From the NCBI GenBank assembly GCA_030280995.1, contig JASXTE010000015.1:26282501-26346500 (forward strand): a stretch of 64,000 nt of DNA, read 5' to 3'. This DNA comes from Hemileia vastatrix (lineage: Eukaryota > Basidiomycota > Pucciniomycetes > Pucciniales > Zaghouaniaceae). Position 1 is the first letter of the stretch. Each line of letters begins with the position of its first letter. Shown piece after piece: positions 1 through 9,881 of this stretch. Both the position numbers and the translations under genes were made by a program. Below the pieces are notes generated by a model. It saw only the letters and a program-made list of their open reading frames with translations, ran no database searches and had not been told where the DNA came from.

Positions 1-1
1 C

Positions 2-1660
2 TTACACTCTAATGTAGATCTGTTATCTAGAGTACCTCTGCCTAATAATGATGATAATCCTGCTTATGTTCCTGAGTCAGAGATTATTAACATTTATGGC
101 ATTTATATTGTAGATCTTGAGGATGAATTTATGCAATCAATTCTTGATAATTATAATTCAGATCCTGACTTAAGTAAATTAACTACAATATTAAATGATC
201 CATCTAATGCTTCAATGAATATTTTAATAAAAACATTACCAGATAAGTATAAAGAGGCATTAGAGAAAGGAAAATTTTCCATTGAGGATGGTTTTATATA
301 TTACAGGAAAAAATTAAGTAATGTGATTGTAATTCCCCCTTCAATGAAGGAGTTAATGTTAAGTATATGTCATGATGATATATTAGCAGGTCATTTTGAC
401 TACCATAAAACATTAACCAGAGTAAAAAACACAGCTTGGTGGATTAACATGTCTGAGGATGTTCAGAAATATGTTGAAACATGTGATTCTTGTCAAAAAT
501 CTAAAAGATTAACAGGAAAAAGAGCTGGTTTATTACAACAAATTGAGCAACCAAAAGCTCCATGGGAAATCATTAACATGGACTTTGTAACAGGTTTGCC
601 AATAGCAGGGCATAAGAGTTATAACTCCTGCTGGGTAATTGTAGATAGATTTACAAAGATGTGTAAATTTATTCCTACCCACAAAGAGGTTTCTGCAAAG
701 GACTTAGCTTTTTTATGGTGGACACAAATGTTAAATACAGCAGGTTTCCCCAAAGCAATAGTTTCTGACAGAGATCCTAAATTTACTTCTGAGTTCTGGA
801 CGTCACTTATGGATGTTTCAGGGTGTCAATTAAAACTTTCTACAGCACACCATCCACAAACTGATGGGCTAGCAGAAAGAATGATACAAACCTTAGAAGA
901 TATGATAAGAAGATACTGTGCTTTTGGTCTTAATTTTAAAGACAATGACAAATTCACGCATGATTGGGTAACCCTTATCCCAGGTTTAGAATTTGCATAT
1001 AATAGTACAGTACATTCTGTCACTGGCAAAAAGCCATTTGAGTTATGGTTGGGTTATGTACCTAATACCCCTGCTAAAACTCTTAATAAGTTACCTAGAT
1101 TGGATATTCATCCAGGTACTAAATCTTTTCTTCAGATGCAAGAATTATGCAGAAAACATGCTCAAGAATGTATAAATAAGGCTTTTGAGTATGAAAAGAA
1201 AAGATGGGATAAAGCCCATAAAGAACAAATGTTCAAAGAGGGTGATGAAGTCCTTATTTCAACGCTACATTTCAATTTAAATGGTAATGTTAAATTGAAG
1301 GATCCATTCATTGGACCATTTGTAGTTAAAAAGATGGTTGGTAATAATGCTGTTGAGGTTATTCTATATGCACCTTATGATAGAAAACATCCAGTATTTC
1401 CTATTTCTCTTATAAAACCATACCATTCTAATGATACTGCTCTCTTTCCAAGAAGATCAGGAAGGCATAAACAGCAACCTGAGGAAATAGTGGAAAAAGC
1501 AGAAATTGAAAAGATACTCAAAAAGAGACACCTTACAAAAGAAAAGGGAGTTGAGTATCTACTAAGATTTAAAAATAAATCAAGTGAATATGACCAGTGG
1601 ATTCCAGAAAATGAAATCTCTGATCTTAAAAATCTCTTGAAAAAATTTAAATCTAAATAA
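2..1660 (+). CDS. Gag-Pol C-terminal part (RNase H end, integrase, chromodomain) of Ty3/gypsy element G1, cut by window edge
   Basis: The frame is open from base 2 to the stop at 1658-1660, so about 550 residues of a longer polyprotein are visible; the true start lies outside the window. It opens with the end of RNase H (SNVDLLSR motif). An integrase follows, with an HHCC zinc-binding part (about nt 355-500, CHDD...H...CDSCQKS) and the catalytic D, D, E in NMDFVTGLP (about 578), SDRDPKF (about 765) and DGLAERMIQ (about 870). A GPF module lies near 1310 and a chromodomain at about 1495-1655. Integrase inserts the cDNA and the chromodomain is thought to steer it to chromatin marks. The sequence is close to element A throughout and has no stops, so this copy may be fairly young. 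The chromodomain has Phe where the family usually has the first Trp (YLLRFKNKS). Confidence 0.93.
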   Translation, partial: LHSNVDLLSRVPLPNNDDNPAYVPESEIINIYGIYIVDLEDEFMQSILDNYNSDPDLSKLTTILNDPSNASMNILIKTLPDKYKEALEKGKFSIEDGFIYYRKKLSNVIVIPPSMKELMLSICHDDILAGHFDYHKTLTRVKNTAWWINMSEDVQKYVETCDSCQKSKRLTGKRAGLLQQIEQPKAPWEIINMDFVTGLPIAGHKSYNSCWVIVDRFTKMCKFIPTHKEVSAKDLAFLWWTQMLNTAGFPKAIVSDRDPKFTSEFWTSLMDVSGCQLKLSTAHHPQTDGLAERMIQTLEDMIRRYCAFGLNFKDNDKFTHDWVTLIPGLEFAYNSTVHSVTGKKPFELWLGYVPNTPAKTLNKLPRLDIHPGTKSFLQMQELCRKHAQECINKAFEYEKKRWDKAHKEQMFKEGDEVLISTLHFNLNGNVKLKDPFIGPFVVKKMVGNNAVEVILYAPYDRKHPVFPISLIKPYHSNDTALFPRRSGRHKQQPEEIVEKAEIEKILKKRHLTKEKGVEYLLRFKNKSSEYDQWIPENEISDLKNLLKKFKSK

Positions 1661-1739
1661 TACTGTTCATTCAGTATATGTATTATAAAAATTATTTTTT
1701 ATTTTTTATTTCATTCCTTAAGATTACTTAAAATGTCTT

Positions 1740-1775
1740 AACATTTTTTTTATTGTTTTTTTTGGGGTGAGGGAG
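1740..1775 (+). other. Polypurine tract of G1
   Basis: A T-rich run followed by GGGGTGAGGGAG sits directly before the TGTCAG start of the LTR. The same order, with GAGTGAGGGAG, precedes the 3' LTR of element A. This is the expected plus-strand DNA primer site. Confidence 0.75.
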
Positions 1776-2952
1776 TGTCAGCCTAAATATCCTTAGGACT
1801 GAGTATTTCTTATGCTTAAAATAAGATAACCTTAACTAGATTAAGCTTATATCTTAAAAATAAGGTTAAAATAATAATATATATTATTTTATGATATATA
1901 TATATAATTATTATTCTATTATATAATTTATAATAGTTTAAATAGCTTATCCATGGCCTAATAATACTTATTAAGGTGTTAATGGAGTCATAATATACTT
2001 ATCTTAAGTGATATGAAGTAATTATTGACATACATAAGCTTATATGTATACATAAATCTCATATTCAGTGAAATATGCAGTATATTATGTATATTTAGGT
2101 ATATAAGTGGGTTTTAGCCCCTTAATAGCCTATAACCTTTGTTTTTCTGCTTATTTTAGGTCATATGGACGAAATCAGTGGATTCACAACGCCTACAGAA
2201 GCATAGACACCTATATCAGGCGCATACACCCAGTTTGGACAACTAAAATTACTTCCTTGGATGGTTATTCACGGATTTATGGGTTGGAAATATGTTTTTG
2301 GGTTAATATGGATGCTTGGGGATGTTATTGGGGGCTTGGACATTTTATTTGTTTCCTTTATATGCTTTTAGTTTCATTAAATCTCTTTTTGATCTTTTAT
2401 TTTACCTGTTTCTTTATGGTATCCGCTTTTATCTGGGTTTTCTATTTATGGTATGACTCTGTGTTATTATTAATAGTGATGGAGGGTCCTTACTGGAGGT
2501 CTGGGTGTTGAAACTGCTTGAAGTGGACGCCATGGGGAGGTGATGGGCCCTCACAGTGCTGTAATTGCCGGGGATAGCAGTGACATCATCTGGATTGAAG
2601 GTCTGTGCACTCCAGTGGATTTGGGTATAAGAAAGGAGGGATTTTGACGGTTTATGATCATCATTCAATTACTACACTTCAAATAAACACTACACTACAA
2701 TTATTAACATCTAGAAATATATTATAAAGCCCTTATAAATTGATATTATCTTCATAAAAGCTATAACTATATTTTATTCTTCTATTTTCCACCACTAGCA
2801 CGCATTTAAATCCAAGTATTGTGAGTTTAATTTGAGTATAACTATTTTATTAGTCTTCCCCTGAGGTTTAATCACTAAATCATTTATTAATAAGTAGTTG
2901 GACCATAAAATAACACTATTATATCATACTTATATACTAGACTGTACTGACA
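1776..2952 (+). repeat. 3' LTR of element G1
   Basis: Starts TGTCAGCC right after the polypurine tract and ends CTGTACTGACA, giving TG...CA ends and a TGTC/GACA inverted pair. A segment near 2510-2640 is also found in reverse orientation in both LTRs of element M (about 27640-27780 and 50680-50820), which supports a shared LTR family. A TATA-like TATAAG lies near 2626. Small open frames inside it are not convincing genes. Confidence 0.72.
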
Positions 2953-3930
2953 CATTGAGCTATTGATAAAGGAACCATACAATCAGGGATGAACACCACT
3001 CAGCAGAACAGTTATAGGTGGGTGTTCAAGTAGAGTTCAGTATGAGTTCAGTATGAGTTCAGTCTTAGTTCCATCTGAGTTCAGGTTGATGACTTGCTAG
3101 CAAGTCCACCCCCTATATTGTGTAGTGTGTGGTTATTATTCAGGTTTCTAGTCCTCTATGACTTTAAACTGGACTGCCTTGGATGTCGTTTGGTGCTTCT
3201 GGATTGGTGGTGGATCACTGGTGGTCTCCCATCATTTTTACTTATTGGAGGGAGCCCACCCAGTGATCATTTCTATGGACAGGACTTTCTCTTACTGGAC
3301 CTTCTCTGAATCTAGACCATCTATGGAGCTGGACCGTCTTTGATTTTGTAGTTATGTGTTTGCTAGATAGTAGTTTTAGATTATTATTTTTTTTCTCTCT
3401 TTTTTTCTTTTAATTTTTTATGGGGGTTGTTTAAAATTATAAAATCAAAAATATAGGGTGTTACCACATCAGGGTCACCTGGATGTGGGCAAGCATTGGT
3501 GGGGAAAGGCTCATCAATTGGCCGGGAAATGCTATTTTCTTTTTTAATTATTTCATTTATTTCTGTGTTTCATTTCTTTTTTTATTGTTGTTATTTTATT
3601 TAATTTCTAAATTTTTTATTGTTAATCATTTAAAATATTTAATTGTGTATCCACATCAAGGTGCACTTGGATGTGGGTAAGGTATCAGGGGATCAGCTCA
3701 TCAATTGTCTGGGGGATACAATTATTATAATTATTTAGTTCATATTATTTTTTTTTTATTTTTTTATTTTGTTTTTTTCAAATTTTCTTATGATTAGTAG
3801 TTTAGTAAAGATATATACAAAAAAAAAATTCTGAAATTATTTTTTATTATTGTTTTTAGTATTATTATTATTAATTGTTTTTCTTAATTTGTCATTGTGT
3901 TGCGGGAGCTCATTTCCTGGATGATGAAGC
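2953..3930. other. Intergenic AT-rich DNA with small direct repeats; no gene seen
   Basis: Contains three close copies of a TATGAGTTCAG-type 11-mer near 3034-3083. It also holds an imperfect direct duplication: a block at about 3460-3540 (ACCACATCAGGGTCACCTGG, later GCTCATCAATTG) recurs at about 3648-3720 (TCCACATCAAGGTGCACTTG, later GCTCATCAATTG). No convincing coding region. Confidence 0.5.
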
Positions 3931-5462
3931 TTATGGAGGCTGGTCTGTATTGTGTTGGCTTTTTTGCTTTTTGTTGAGATTGTGGGAAGTGTGGTGCTCT
4001 TTGAAGTGGAGCCTGCTGGAAATATGGTACAGGTTGTAATGGGCAGGAATTGGATTAGAAGGAAGTTCAGAGGAGGAAGAAGAAGAGGCAGGAATGGAGT
4101 GCTGGAAGGTGTGCTTAATGATCCTAGACATCTTCCAGTGGTCGTCCAACAGACACTTTCTCAGGGATTTCTCAAAGTCATTCAAAGGTCCATGGAGGGC
4201 AAAGGCTTTCAGCATGTTAGAACACATCGTGCTGAGGTGTTGCTTAATGTCTCCATAATCCAAGTTTAAGGAAGTTTCAAGAGGTTGGCCAACTCCAATA
4301 GTAGATTCAGGGGGAGGGGTGCCAACTAGACAAGAAGAAATGGATCAGTATTTAATTTTGGTTGCTGAAGAAATGGGATGAATTAATTGGTACTTACAGA
4401 TTGGGAGCTCATAAAATTTGTAAGTGGCCGTGATTAGGACTTCTGAAGATTTTGAAAGGGTGATAGTTTGGGGATTAACCAGGGAAAGATATGGATTCTC
4501 TTGGTCTTCTTCTGAAAGGTTTTGAGAAGGTGAACTAGGAGGCTGATGTTCCTGGGGCCTAGTGGGAGCAGCAGGGCTGTTGTTGTTGTTGTTAATATTT
4601 TGGTTGGTTTCAGATGAATGAGGTGCTGGTGGTGGAGTACCAGGGTTGTTATAGGATGGAGCAGGAGAGGGTGATCTGGAAGAGGATTTATCTCTTCTGG
4701 ATGGAGCTCTTGAAGGAATGTAACTTTCAGAAGAATAGTTGGCTGACAGAGGAGAGGTGTAGTTTCTTTGCCTTAACCGGGGGTGAAGATTTTGCTTGGG
4801 TGCTGTGTTGGAGGCTCTGGTGCCTTCCTGAAGCCCTCTGGCAGGTCTCTTAGAGTTTTGGGAACTTTTGGTATTTTTTGACCTTGGTAAGGTTGGATGC
4901 ATTGCTCTGGGAGCAGTGGGAGGAGGTTGCTTACAGTTGTTTTTGTTGCTTGGAGAAATTTGGTTGTTTTCTGGTTGTTTTTGGAAGTTTCGAGCCGGAG
5001 TTTTACTGTCTAGTGAGGCCTCCAGGCTGCCTGGACGCGGTCTAGCAGCCTAGGAGCGGATTTTGAAGCTTTTGAAGCTGGATTAGCAGAGATAAAAGCT
5101 GCTTCTTGGGGAGCTAAGGCTGGTCTTTTGGGAAGACTTCTGGAAGCTAAGTTCCTGGATCTTCTGGAACGTGCTGAAGATAAAGAGGAAGAGGATGGAC
5201 AAAGCTCTGGGGATCTGGTAGGGGATCTTGAAAGGTATTTATGAGAAGGTGAAGGAGGAGGAATAGGGTAGTTGGCATCTCTTTCACATTTCTTCTTCCT
5301 GGAGTAGCAAGAGTCACAGGCCTTGTTGTAGAATTTGGCGTCAGGAGCTGGAAGAGTGAATGTGCAAGGTCTGCACATGTGGATGCACTGCTGGAAGGCA
5401 TAGTCCTTGGGAGCAGTGAAGCAAGGAAGGTTAGAAGGGTCAAAAGTAGGAGATTAGGCCAT
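3931..5462 (-). pseudogene. Broken cysteine-cluster, Ser/Pro-rich gene (family member 1)
   Basis: Unrecognised function. Reading from an ATG at 5462, codon 3 is TAA, then the frame runs through a Cys-rich block (CIHMCRPC, then CDSCYSRKKKC, which resembles half of a Zn2Cys6 or related zinc cluster). A long Ser/Pro/Arg-rich low-complexity stretch follows. The frame shifts by one base near 5045, continues through an Asn/Pro-rich part, and reaches a GTAAGT donor at 4397. With intron 4326-4397 (72 nt, phase 1) removed, the frame continues into a helical C-terminal domain (IKQHLSTMCSNMLKAFALHG) ending at 3931. The open gene at 6036-6706 has the same order and an intron of the same phase. The CxxC...CxxCxxRKKKC pattern recalls zinc-cluster families expanded in basidiomycete repeats. 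Nonsense at codon 3 and a frameshift make it a likely pseudogene. Confidence 0.55.
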
Positions 5463-5598
5463 GATTTGTGGTGAAGAGATAAGATGAAGGTTTTGTCAGT
5501 GGTTGGGTAGATGATGAAGTGAAAGGTGGAAGTTCAGTGGTCGGGCGGTGGCTGTATTCTGCATAGAATTTACTGGGTCATTTCTATGCAAATTCAAA

Positions 5599-5976
5599 GT
5601 CCGTCAAGACTTTAAACTGAACACTGTGCTAGTCCCCCAAGACTTTAAACTGAGGATTGTTGATGGTTTAGTCCCCCAAGACTATAAACTGAGGAATGGG
5701 TTTTGTTGTTGGAGTTGGTTTGAGAGATTGGTGAAGGGTATCCACAGGGGGAGCCTCCAAATTTAGCAAAGGCAAGTTTGGGGGTAATTGATGGGCTGGA
5801 AGCTCTATTCACAATTACCCCAGAGTTTTAGTATTTTTCTCTGTGTCTTAATGTGGTTGATCTCTGGTTCTGGGTTTATGATTTAGGTTTTTGAGTCCCC
5901 CAAGACTATAAACTGAGGGTTTTTGAGTCCCCCAAGACTATAAAATGAGGATGGTCCCCCAAGACTTAAAACTGAG
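5599..5976. repeat. Six interspersed copies of a ~24-nt motif
   Basis: Copies of a motif with core CCCCCAAGACTATAAAC followed by TGAGG occur near 5599 (diverged), 5631, 5670, 5894, 5926 and 5953 with unequal spacing. They lie between the two cysteine-cluster genes, upstream of the one at 3931-5462. A weaker match, ATGACTTTAAACTGGAC, occurs near 3158. Confidence 0.8.
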
Positions 5977-6035
5977 GGTTTTTTGTGTTTACATCCTATA
6001 GAGGGTGTGGTCAATTTTTATTTTCTAAATCAGGA

Positions 6036-6706
6036 TCAAGTACTAGTGGAATTACAGAGGGAATCAAGAGAGGAAATGAAGTGTTCAGAATTAGCCTTGA
6101 AATGATGGATGAGGTGCCTTCTTTTCTCAATGTCCTGTGGATCTCTAGCAGGAGTGGATTGGAAGTAATGAAGCAGAAGTTGCTTCTGTTGAGATGTGTG
6201 TTGTTGGAACTTGGTCTTAATTGTGGGCAAGTGGTTTGGTGTTGGTGGTGCAATGGATCCTACATTGTTATCATCACTGTCAGAAGATGGAGGAACTGAG
6301 AAGTCATCAGTTTTAAAGTTGAAGGAAGAAATGAAAGTTCCTTACCATCAGATGGACCAGGGACGGTGGAACTTGTGGTTTTAAGGTTTGTGGCACTCTT
6401 CTGGGAAGGGTGTAGCTTTTTGATGATTCTGGGTATCAGGATGGATGGCCTAGATCTTTTGGTTCTGGTAGAAGATGGACCAGGTTGAGGTAAAGGCAAA
6501 GGTGTTGCAGAGGATAACGGACAATGTCTGTGGAAGGTCTTCTTTCTGGAGTGGCAGACATCACAGGACATTCTGTATGGATGGGCCGGCGGTGTGATGG
6601 TGCAGATTAGGTTATTGTCAATGCAGTATTGGCAGGGGCCCATGTCAGTAGCAGATTTGGAAAGAAAGCTGAACATGGTGGCTGTGGTATAGGAGAATGT
6701 GGACAT
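6036..6706 (-). CDS. Cysteine-cluster, Ser/Pro-rich protein (family member 2), one intron
   Basis: Function not recognised. ATG at 6706. Exon 1 is 6346-6706 and exon 2 is 6036-6259; the intron 6260-6345 (86 nt, GTAAGG donor, TGTAG acceptor, phase 1) joins an uninterrupted frame of about 194 residues. An alternative acceptor at 6277 would end the protein at once. The N-terminal part has CQYCIDNNLIC and then CDVCHSRKKTFHRHC, a two-knuckle pattern that could bind zinc. A Ser/Thr/Pro/Lys-rich linker with KRSRPS follows, then a helical C-terminal domain (KQLLLHYFQSTPARDPQDIE). It is homologous in layout to the broken gene at 3931-5462. Element C begins only 19 bases upstream of the ATG, so the original promoter is displaced. 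It may be a repeat-borne gene rather than a host gene. Confidence 0.55.
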
Positions 6707-6724
6707 TCTCCCTTGGAGGGAGGA

Positions 6725-7359
6725 TGTGGTCTTCCAACATTGGCAGGGGCCTTTGTTGTGCGGTTTGGTGCTGTTTGTGCATGTCTTAATTGACATTGTT
6801 TGAAGAATAGGGCGTTTTTCTGGATTTATTCCATGAATATTTGGACAGCGGATATGTGGGTACTACGATTGGATAGCACCTTTTTTTCTCTATATTTCAT
6901 GTCTTGTGGACATTTTTCATATTCTAAGTTTTAAGGGGTCATTTCCTCAAATTTCATTATAAAAGATAGCTGTTTAATTTTGTTTTTCGTGTTTTATGGG
7001 TTAAGTGCTTAGTACCATTAGATAGGGCTAATTTGGATCTATGTTTTATGTCACAATGTTGTCATAGCTTAATTTTGTGTTTTAAGGGTTTTAGTAGTGG
7101 TAGTGCATTTTTCTAAGTAGATTTGATGTTTTTAGTGGATTTCTGGCTTCAGGCGGCCCGGCCGCCTCTGTTTTAGGAGGTTGGGGAGCGCTTCTGAAGG
7201 GTTTTTTATGCAATTTGGGTGGTACAGGTGCCAAAGGTGTTGCTGTGCATGGATTTTAGAGGGTGGTCCGTGTGTATTTTACAATATAGGGCAGTTTGGG
7301 GAATATCTATTTATCATACAACCATCCGGAGGTGATATCCTTGTTCCTCACTCAGTTTT
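6725..7359 (+). mobile_element. Element C (LTR-like), left part, split by element A
   Basis: Begins TGTGGTCTTCC and is homologous (reverse orientation) to 33264-34356. Its other part lies at 16543-16950 on the far side of element A. Ends TGTGG...CTACA suggest a solo LTR of an otherwise unseen element. It includes a GC-rich block near 7153 (GGCGGCCCGGCCGCC) unlike the AT-rich surroundings. No matching flanking duplication is visible (GAGGA versus ACGTA), so one end may be rearranged. Confidence 0.7.
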
Positions 7360-8501
7360 TGTCAGCCAGGCTATTCCAGGAGTCCAGTAAATGATATATA
7401 AATTATAAAACCTTAAAGAGTTGGTAAGACTTGTATTTAATGAATATAACTTAATATTTTATTACATAATGAAATTATATAAGAATTTTATTATATACAA
7501 ATGTTACATTAAATTTATTGGTTATATATATTTTTATATACAATTAAATTGAGCATAATATAATATATTCTACAAATAATGGCGCATTTTTAAATATTTA
7601 ATAATTATAAATTTATATTTAATTAATTAAAAAACATATATTATAATTACAAGTGTAAATTTGATTTATAATATATTTAAATTAATTACTTAAATTTATA
7701 TATTAACTAATACCTCTCATATGATACTAAACAATTATTAAGGACGCTTCTTTTGACCCTTAATTGTGTTAGAAAAAACAAATAAATTAATTTGAACTAA
7801 ATTGAGATTAATTGCTTGTTTTGTTGCGTCAAATTATTTTTTGTTTCACTTAAAATGTCCTCTAATCAGGATGTACCATCTGTTGGGAATTATATTTCTC
7901 ATAGTTCCTATGTTTCCACTCTTGTTTAGTTATTTACTATTGTCACTTACTGATTTGGGGATTAATGGCGGGGAAATTGGATTCTTAATTGGGCTTTTAA
8001 TTATTTGTTTCATGTTTTTCTCTATATTGTTATGTTTCATTTACTCTTTTGATATATTTGTTTTATTCCAGTCTAATCATTGTATTTACAAAGAGAGTAG
8101 CGCTTCAGAGGACCCATTGCCTATAAAAGGGCCTTGGATAATCCCCTGTAGCCTCATCACTTATTATACACTCAACAATTTAAATACAATTTTTATATTA
8201 CGTTTATATTCTTTTTATTAGTAATAAAATTCTAATTAAAATTTTATATAAACAATTTAAAGGTTGCTCTAAGTCTGATAGTAATTATTTTGGTTGCCGC
8301 GCAGAACTCTTACTTAAATAATATTAATATTAATAAAACCAAGTTGTTGTCACCTCCCAGCTCACTTATCGTTGTTTTTCTCTCAATAAATTAAATAATT
8401 TTATTAAATTTTATTTTTTTTATTACCCATACTCCTTTCCTCCTTCTCCTCCTCTCATTCCTTCTTCTATTTTTCTCCTTCTTCTAGACGACCGGCCGAC
8501 A
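7360..8501 (+). repeat. 5' LTR of element A
   Basis: TGTCAGCC...CCGACA. Carries TATAAAAGG at 8122 and AATAAA near 8223. A 139-codon hydrophobic open frame inside (7802-8221, repeated at 15843-16262) is frame-broken in the A2 LTR and is not counted as a gene. Confidence 0.96.
8122..8130 (+). promoter_or_regulatory. LTR TATA box of element A
   Basis: TATAAAAGG, conserved at 16163 in the 3' LTR and at 61923 in the A2 LTR despite divergence around it. Transcription would be expected to start about 25-35 bases downstream, near the CATCACTTATTATACACTC stretch. Confidence 0.65.
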
Positions 8502-8625
8502 ACTGAGGGCCTTTCCAAACGACGACGACGATCGAAGCCTGGCGACGAACGACAAAACGCACGGACCACCTAGCAAAACGAAACTTTTGCCGCGACTGTG
8601 TTTCGAACTTGGGTTCGACATCTTA
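8502..8625 (+). promoter_or_regulatory. Primer-binding region and GC-rich leader of element A
   Basis: Two bases after the LTR lies TGAGGGCCTTTCC (8504-8516). A2 has TGGGGACCTTTCC (62302-62314) and M has TGGGCACCTTTCC at the matching place, so a tRNA-type primer site starting TGG is likely, with the A copy altered. A GC-rich ACG-repeat leader follows, strikingly different from the AT-rich background, with a small TTCGAACTTGGGTTCGA inverted repeat near 8604. Which tRNA primes is not determined. Confidence 0.5.
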
Positions 8626-8680
8626 GGTTTATATAATATTAATTTTTATATTATTTTGAAGTGATTTTTCGATCACTATA

Positions 8681-8736
8681 GTAAGTTCACCTTTGCGCCT
8701 CTCACTCATATTACTATATTTTTATTGCAATAACAG
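8681..8736 (+). other. Possible intron in the 5' leader of element A
   Basis: GTAAGT donor at 8681 and AACAG acceptor ending 8736, 56 nt apart, with pyrimidine-rich DNA between. Both signals are kept in A2 (GTAAGT after 62479, AACAG near 62533). Splicing here would not change coding. A second candidate at 8768-8805 loses its donor in A2. Confidence 0.35.
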
Positions 8737-9199
8737 TGATTGTGGCTTAATTGCTGATTCACTGAGTGTAAGTGTTCAATTTTTTAAAAATTTTTTTTTT
8801 CCTAGTTGACCATTATAGAGTGTTAAATCCTCTTAGTCCTAGAAGAATTGACATTATTATTAATACAAATTGAATTATTAATTTAATTTTTTTTATTATT
8901 AATTATTGTTAATTTTGGTTGACTTAAAAGTACATTGTGCTTAGTCCCAATATATTGCCATATTTAATATTGGTAATTAATTGGTTGAATTAACTAACTT
9001 GTTATTCCCAATTTAAACTTGCAATCCATTTTTTTTTAAAAAAAAAATTAATTTTTTAATTATTACTTTATATTGAAAGTTATTTTTTCTATAATTTAAT
9101 TAATTAAAAAATTTTTTTTTATATTATTTGGAGCAATTATTGACTAACTTTGATTATTTTTTATAAAGTACAAAGTAAAATATTAATCTTCCCACTAGT

Positions 9200-9881
9200 A
9201 TGTCCAACAATTTGACAGAAAAAATGGATAACATGCAAGTGGATGAAATAGAAATTGACTATGATGCTGACACTGTAAGTTCTTCTAAAGTTGGTCATAA
9301 AAAATCTTATGTTAACACAAAGAATTCACATACTGCAGGATGTGGAAATGACAGGAAATGCAAACAAACCAAACCCCCTTCCCCCAGTACCACAGAAGGA
9401 AGTAAAGCCTCTAGTGCCTCAAGAAGGTCTTCCAAAAGGCTTCAAAATAAAAAAGCTTCCTCTGCCACAACAAATCAGCAACTTATCCAGTCATATAAAA
9501 GAGTTGAAGACAGAAAATATGACGTACAAAGCAAAGGTAGACACATTGTGGGATCAGGTCCAAGAACTCAGGAACCAGATTCAGGCCCAGGCCCCTCCTC
9601 AATTGCCTCCCAATCAGCTTCAATTTCAGGCTCAACCTTCACAGCCACCCAGCTCAACCATCCAAAATCCAAATACTATGGAAGTAGAGCAATGGAAATG
9701 GGATTATCTAATGAGTCACTACCAACAGAATGTGCAACACCCTCCCCATCATCAACCTGGCCCATCCAGAACACCCAATTTCCATCCACCTCCTCATCCC
9801 TACCAACAAAGCAGGAGAAAGAAGGCCCAAGCACAATCCCAAACCCAGTCCCAGGGGAAGTTTCCTCCTCTGCCATGGTAA
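9200..9881 (+). CDS. Overlapping spliced +1-frame protein of element A (~205 residues), proposed accessory protein
   Basis: Exon 1 is 9200-9274 (25 codons, shared start with Gag-Pol). Intron 9275-9338 (64 nt, GTAAGT...CTGCAG) moves the ribosome into the +1 frame. Exon 2 starts at 9339 and that frame ends Pro-Trp-TAA at 9881. The product has an acidic N-terminus, a Pro/Lys region (NPLPPVPQKEVKPLVPQ), a short coiled coil (ISNLSSHIKELKTENMTYKA), a long Pro/Gln-rich part with EQWKWDYL, and a basic tail (RRKKAQAQ). A2 conserves every splice signal and the frame with no indels. Element M has the same layout with nonsense mutations. Most exon-2 substitutions between A and A2 are silent in this frame. 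Role unknown; Gag-like, chaperone or regulatory roles are all possible. No transcript evidence is available here. Confidence 0.72.

Noticed and set aside
7802..8221. 139-codon hydrophobic open frame inside the A LTR (also 15843-16262)
   Set aside because: It exists twice only because the LTR is duplicated; in the A2 LTR the same region is split between frames (61605-61927), so there is no conservation of a protein.
8600..8626. tRNA-like TTCGAACTTGGGTTCGA in the A leader
   Set aside because: Resembles a T-arm, but no acceptor, D or anticodon arms can be formed around it.
9676..9876. Minus-strand 66-codon frame opposite gag, also seen in A2
   Set aside because: Conserved only because both strands of a conserved double-coding region stay open; no start context or homologue in M.
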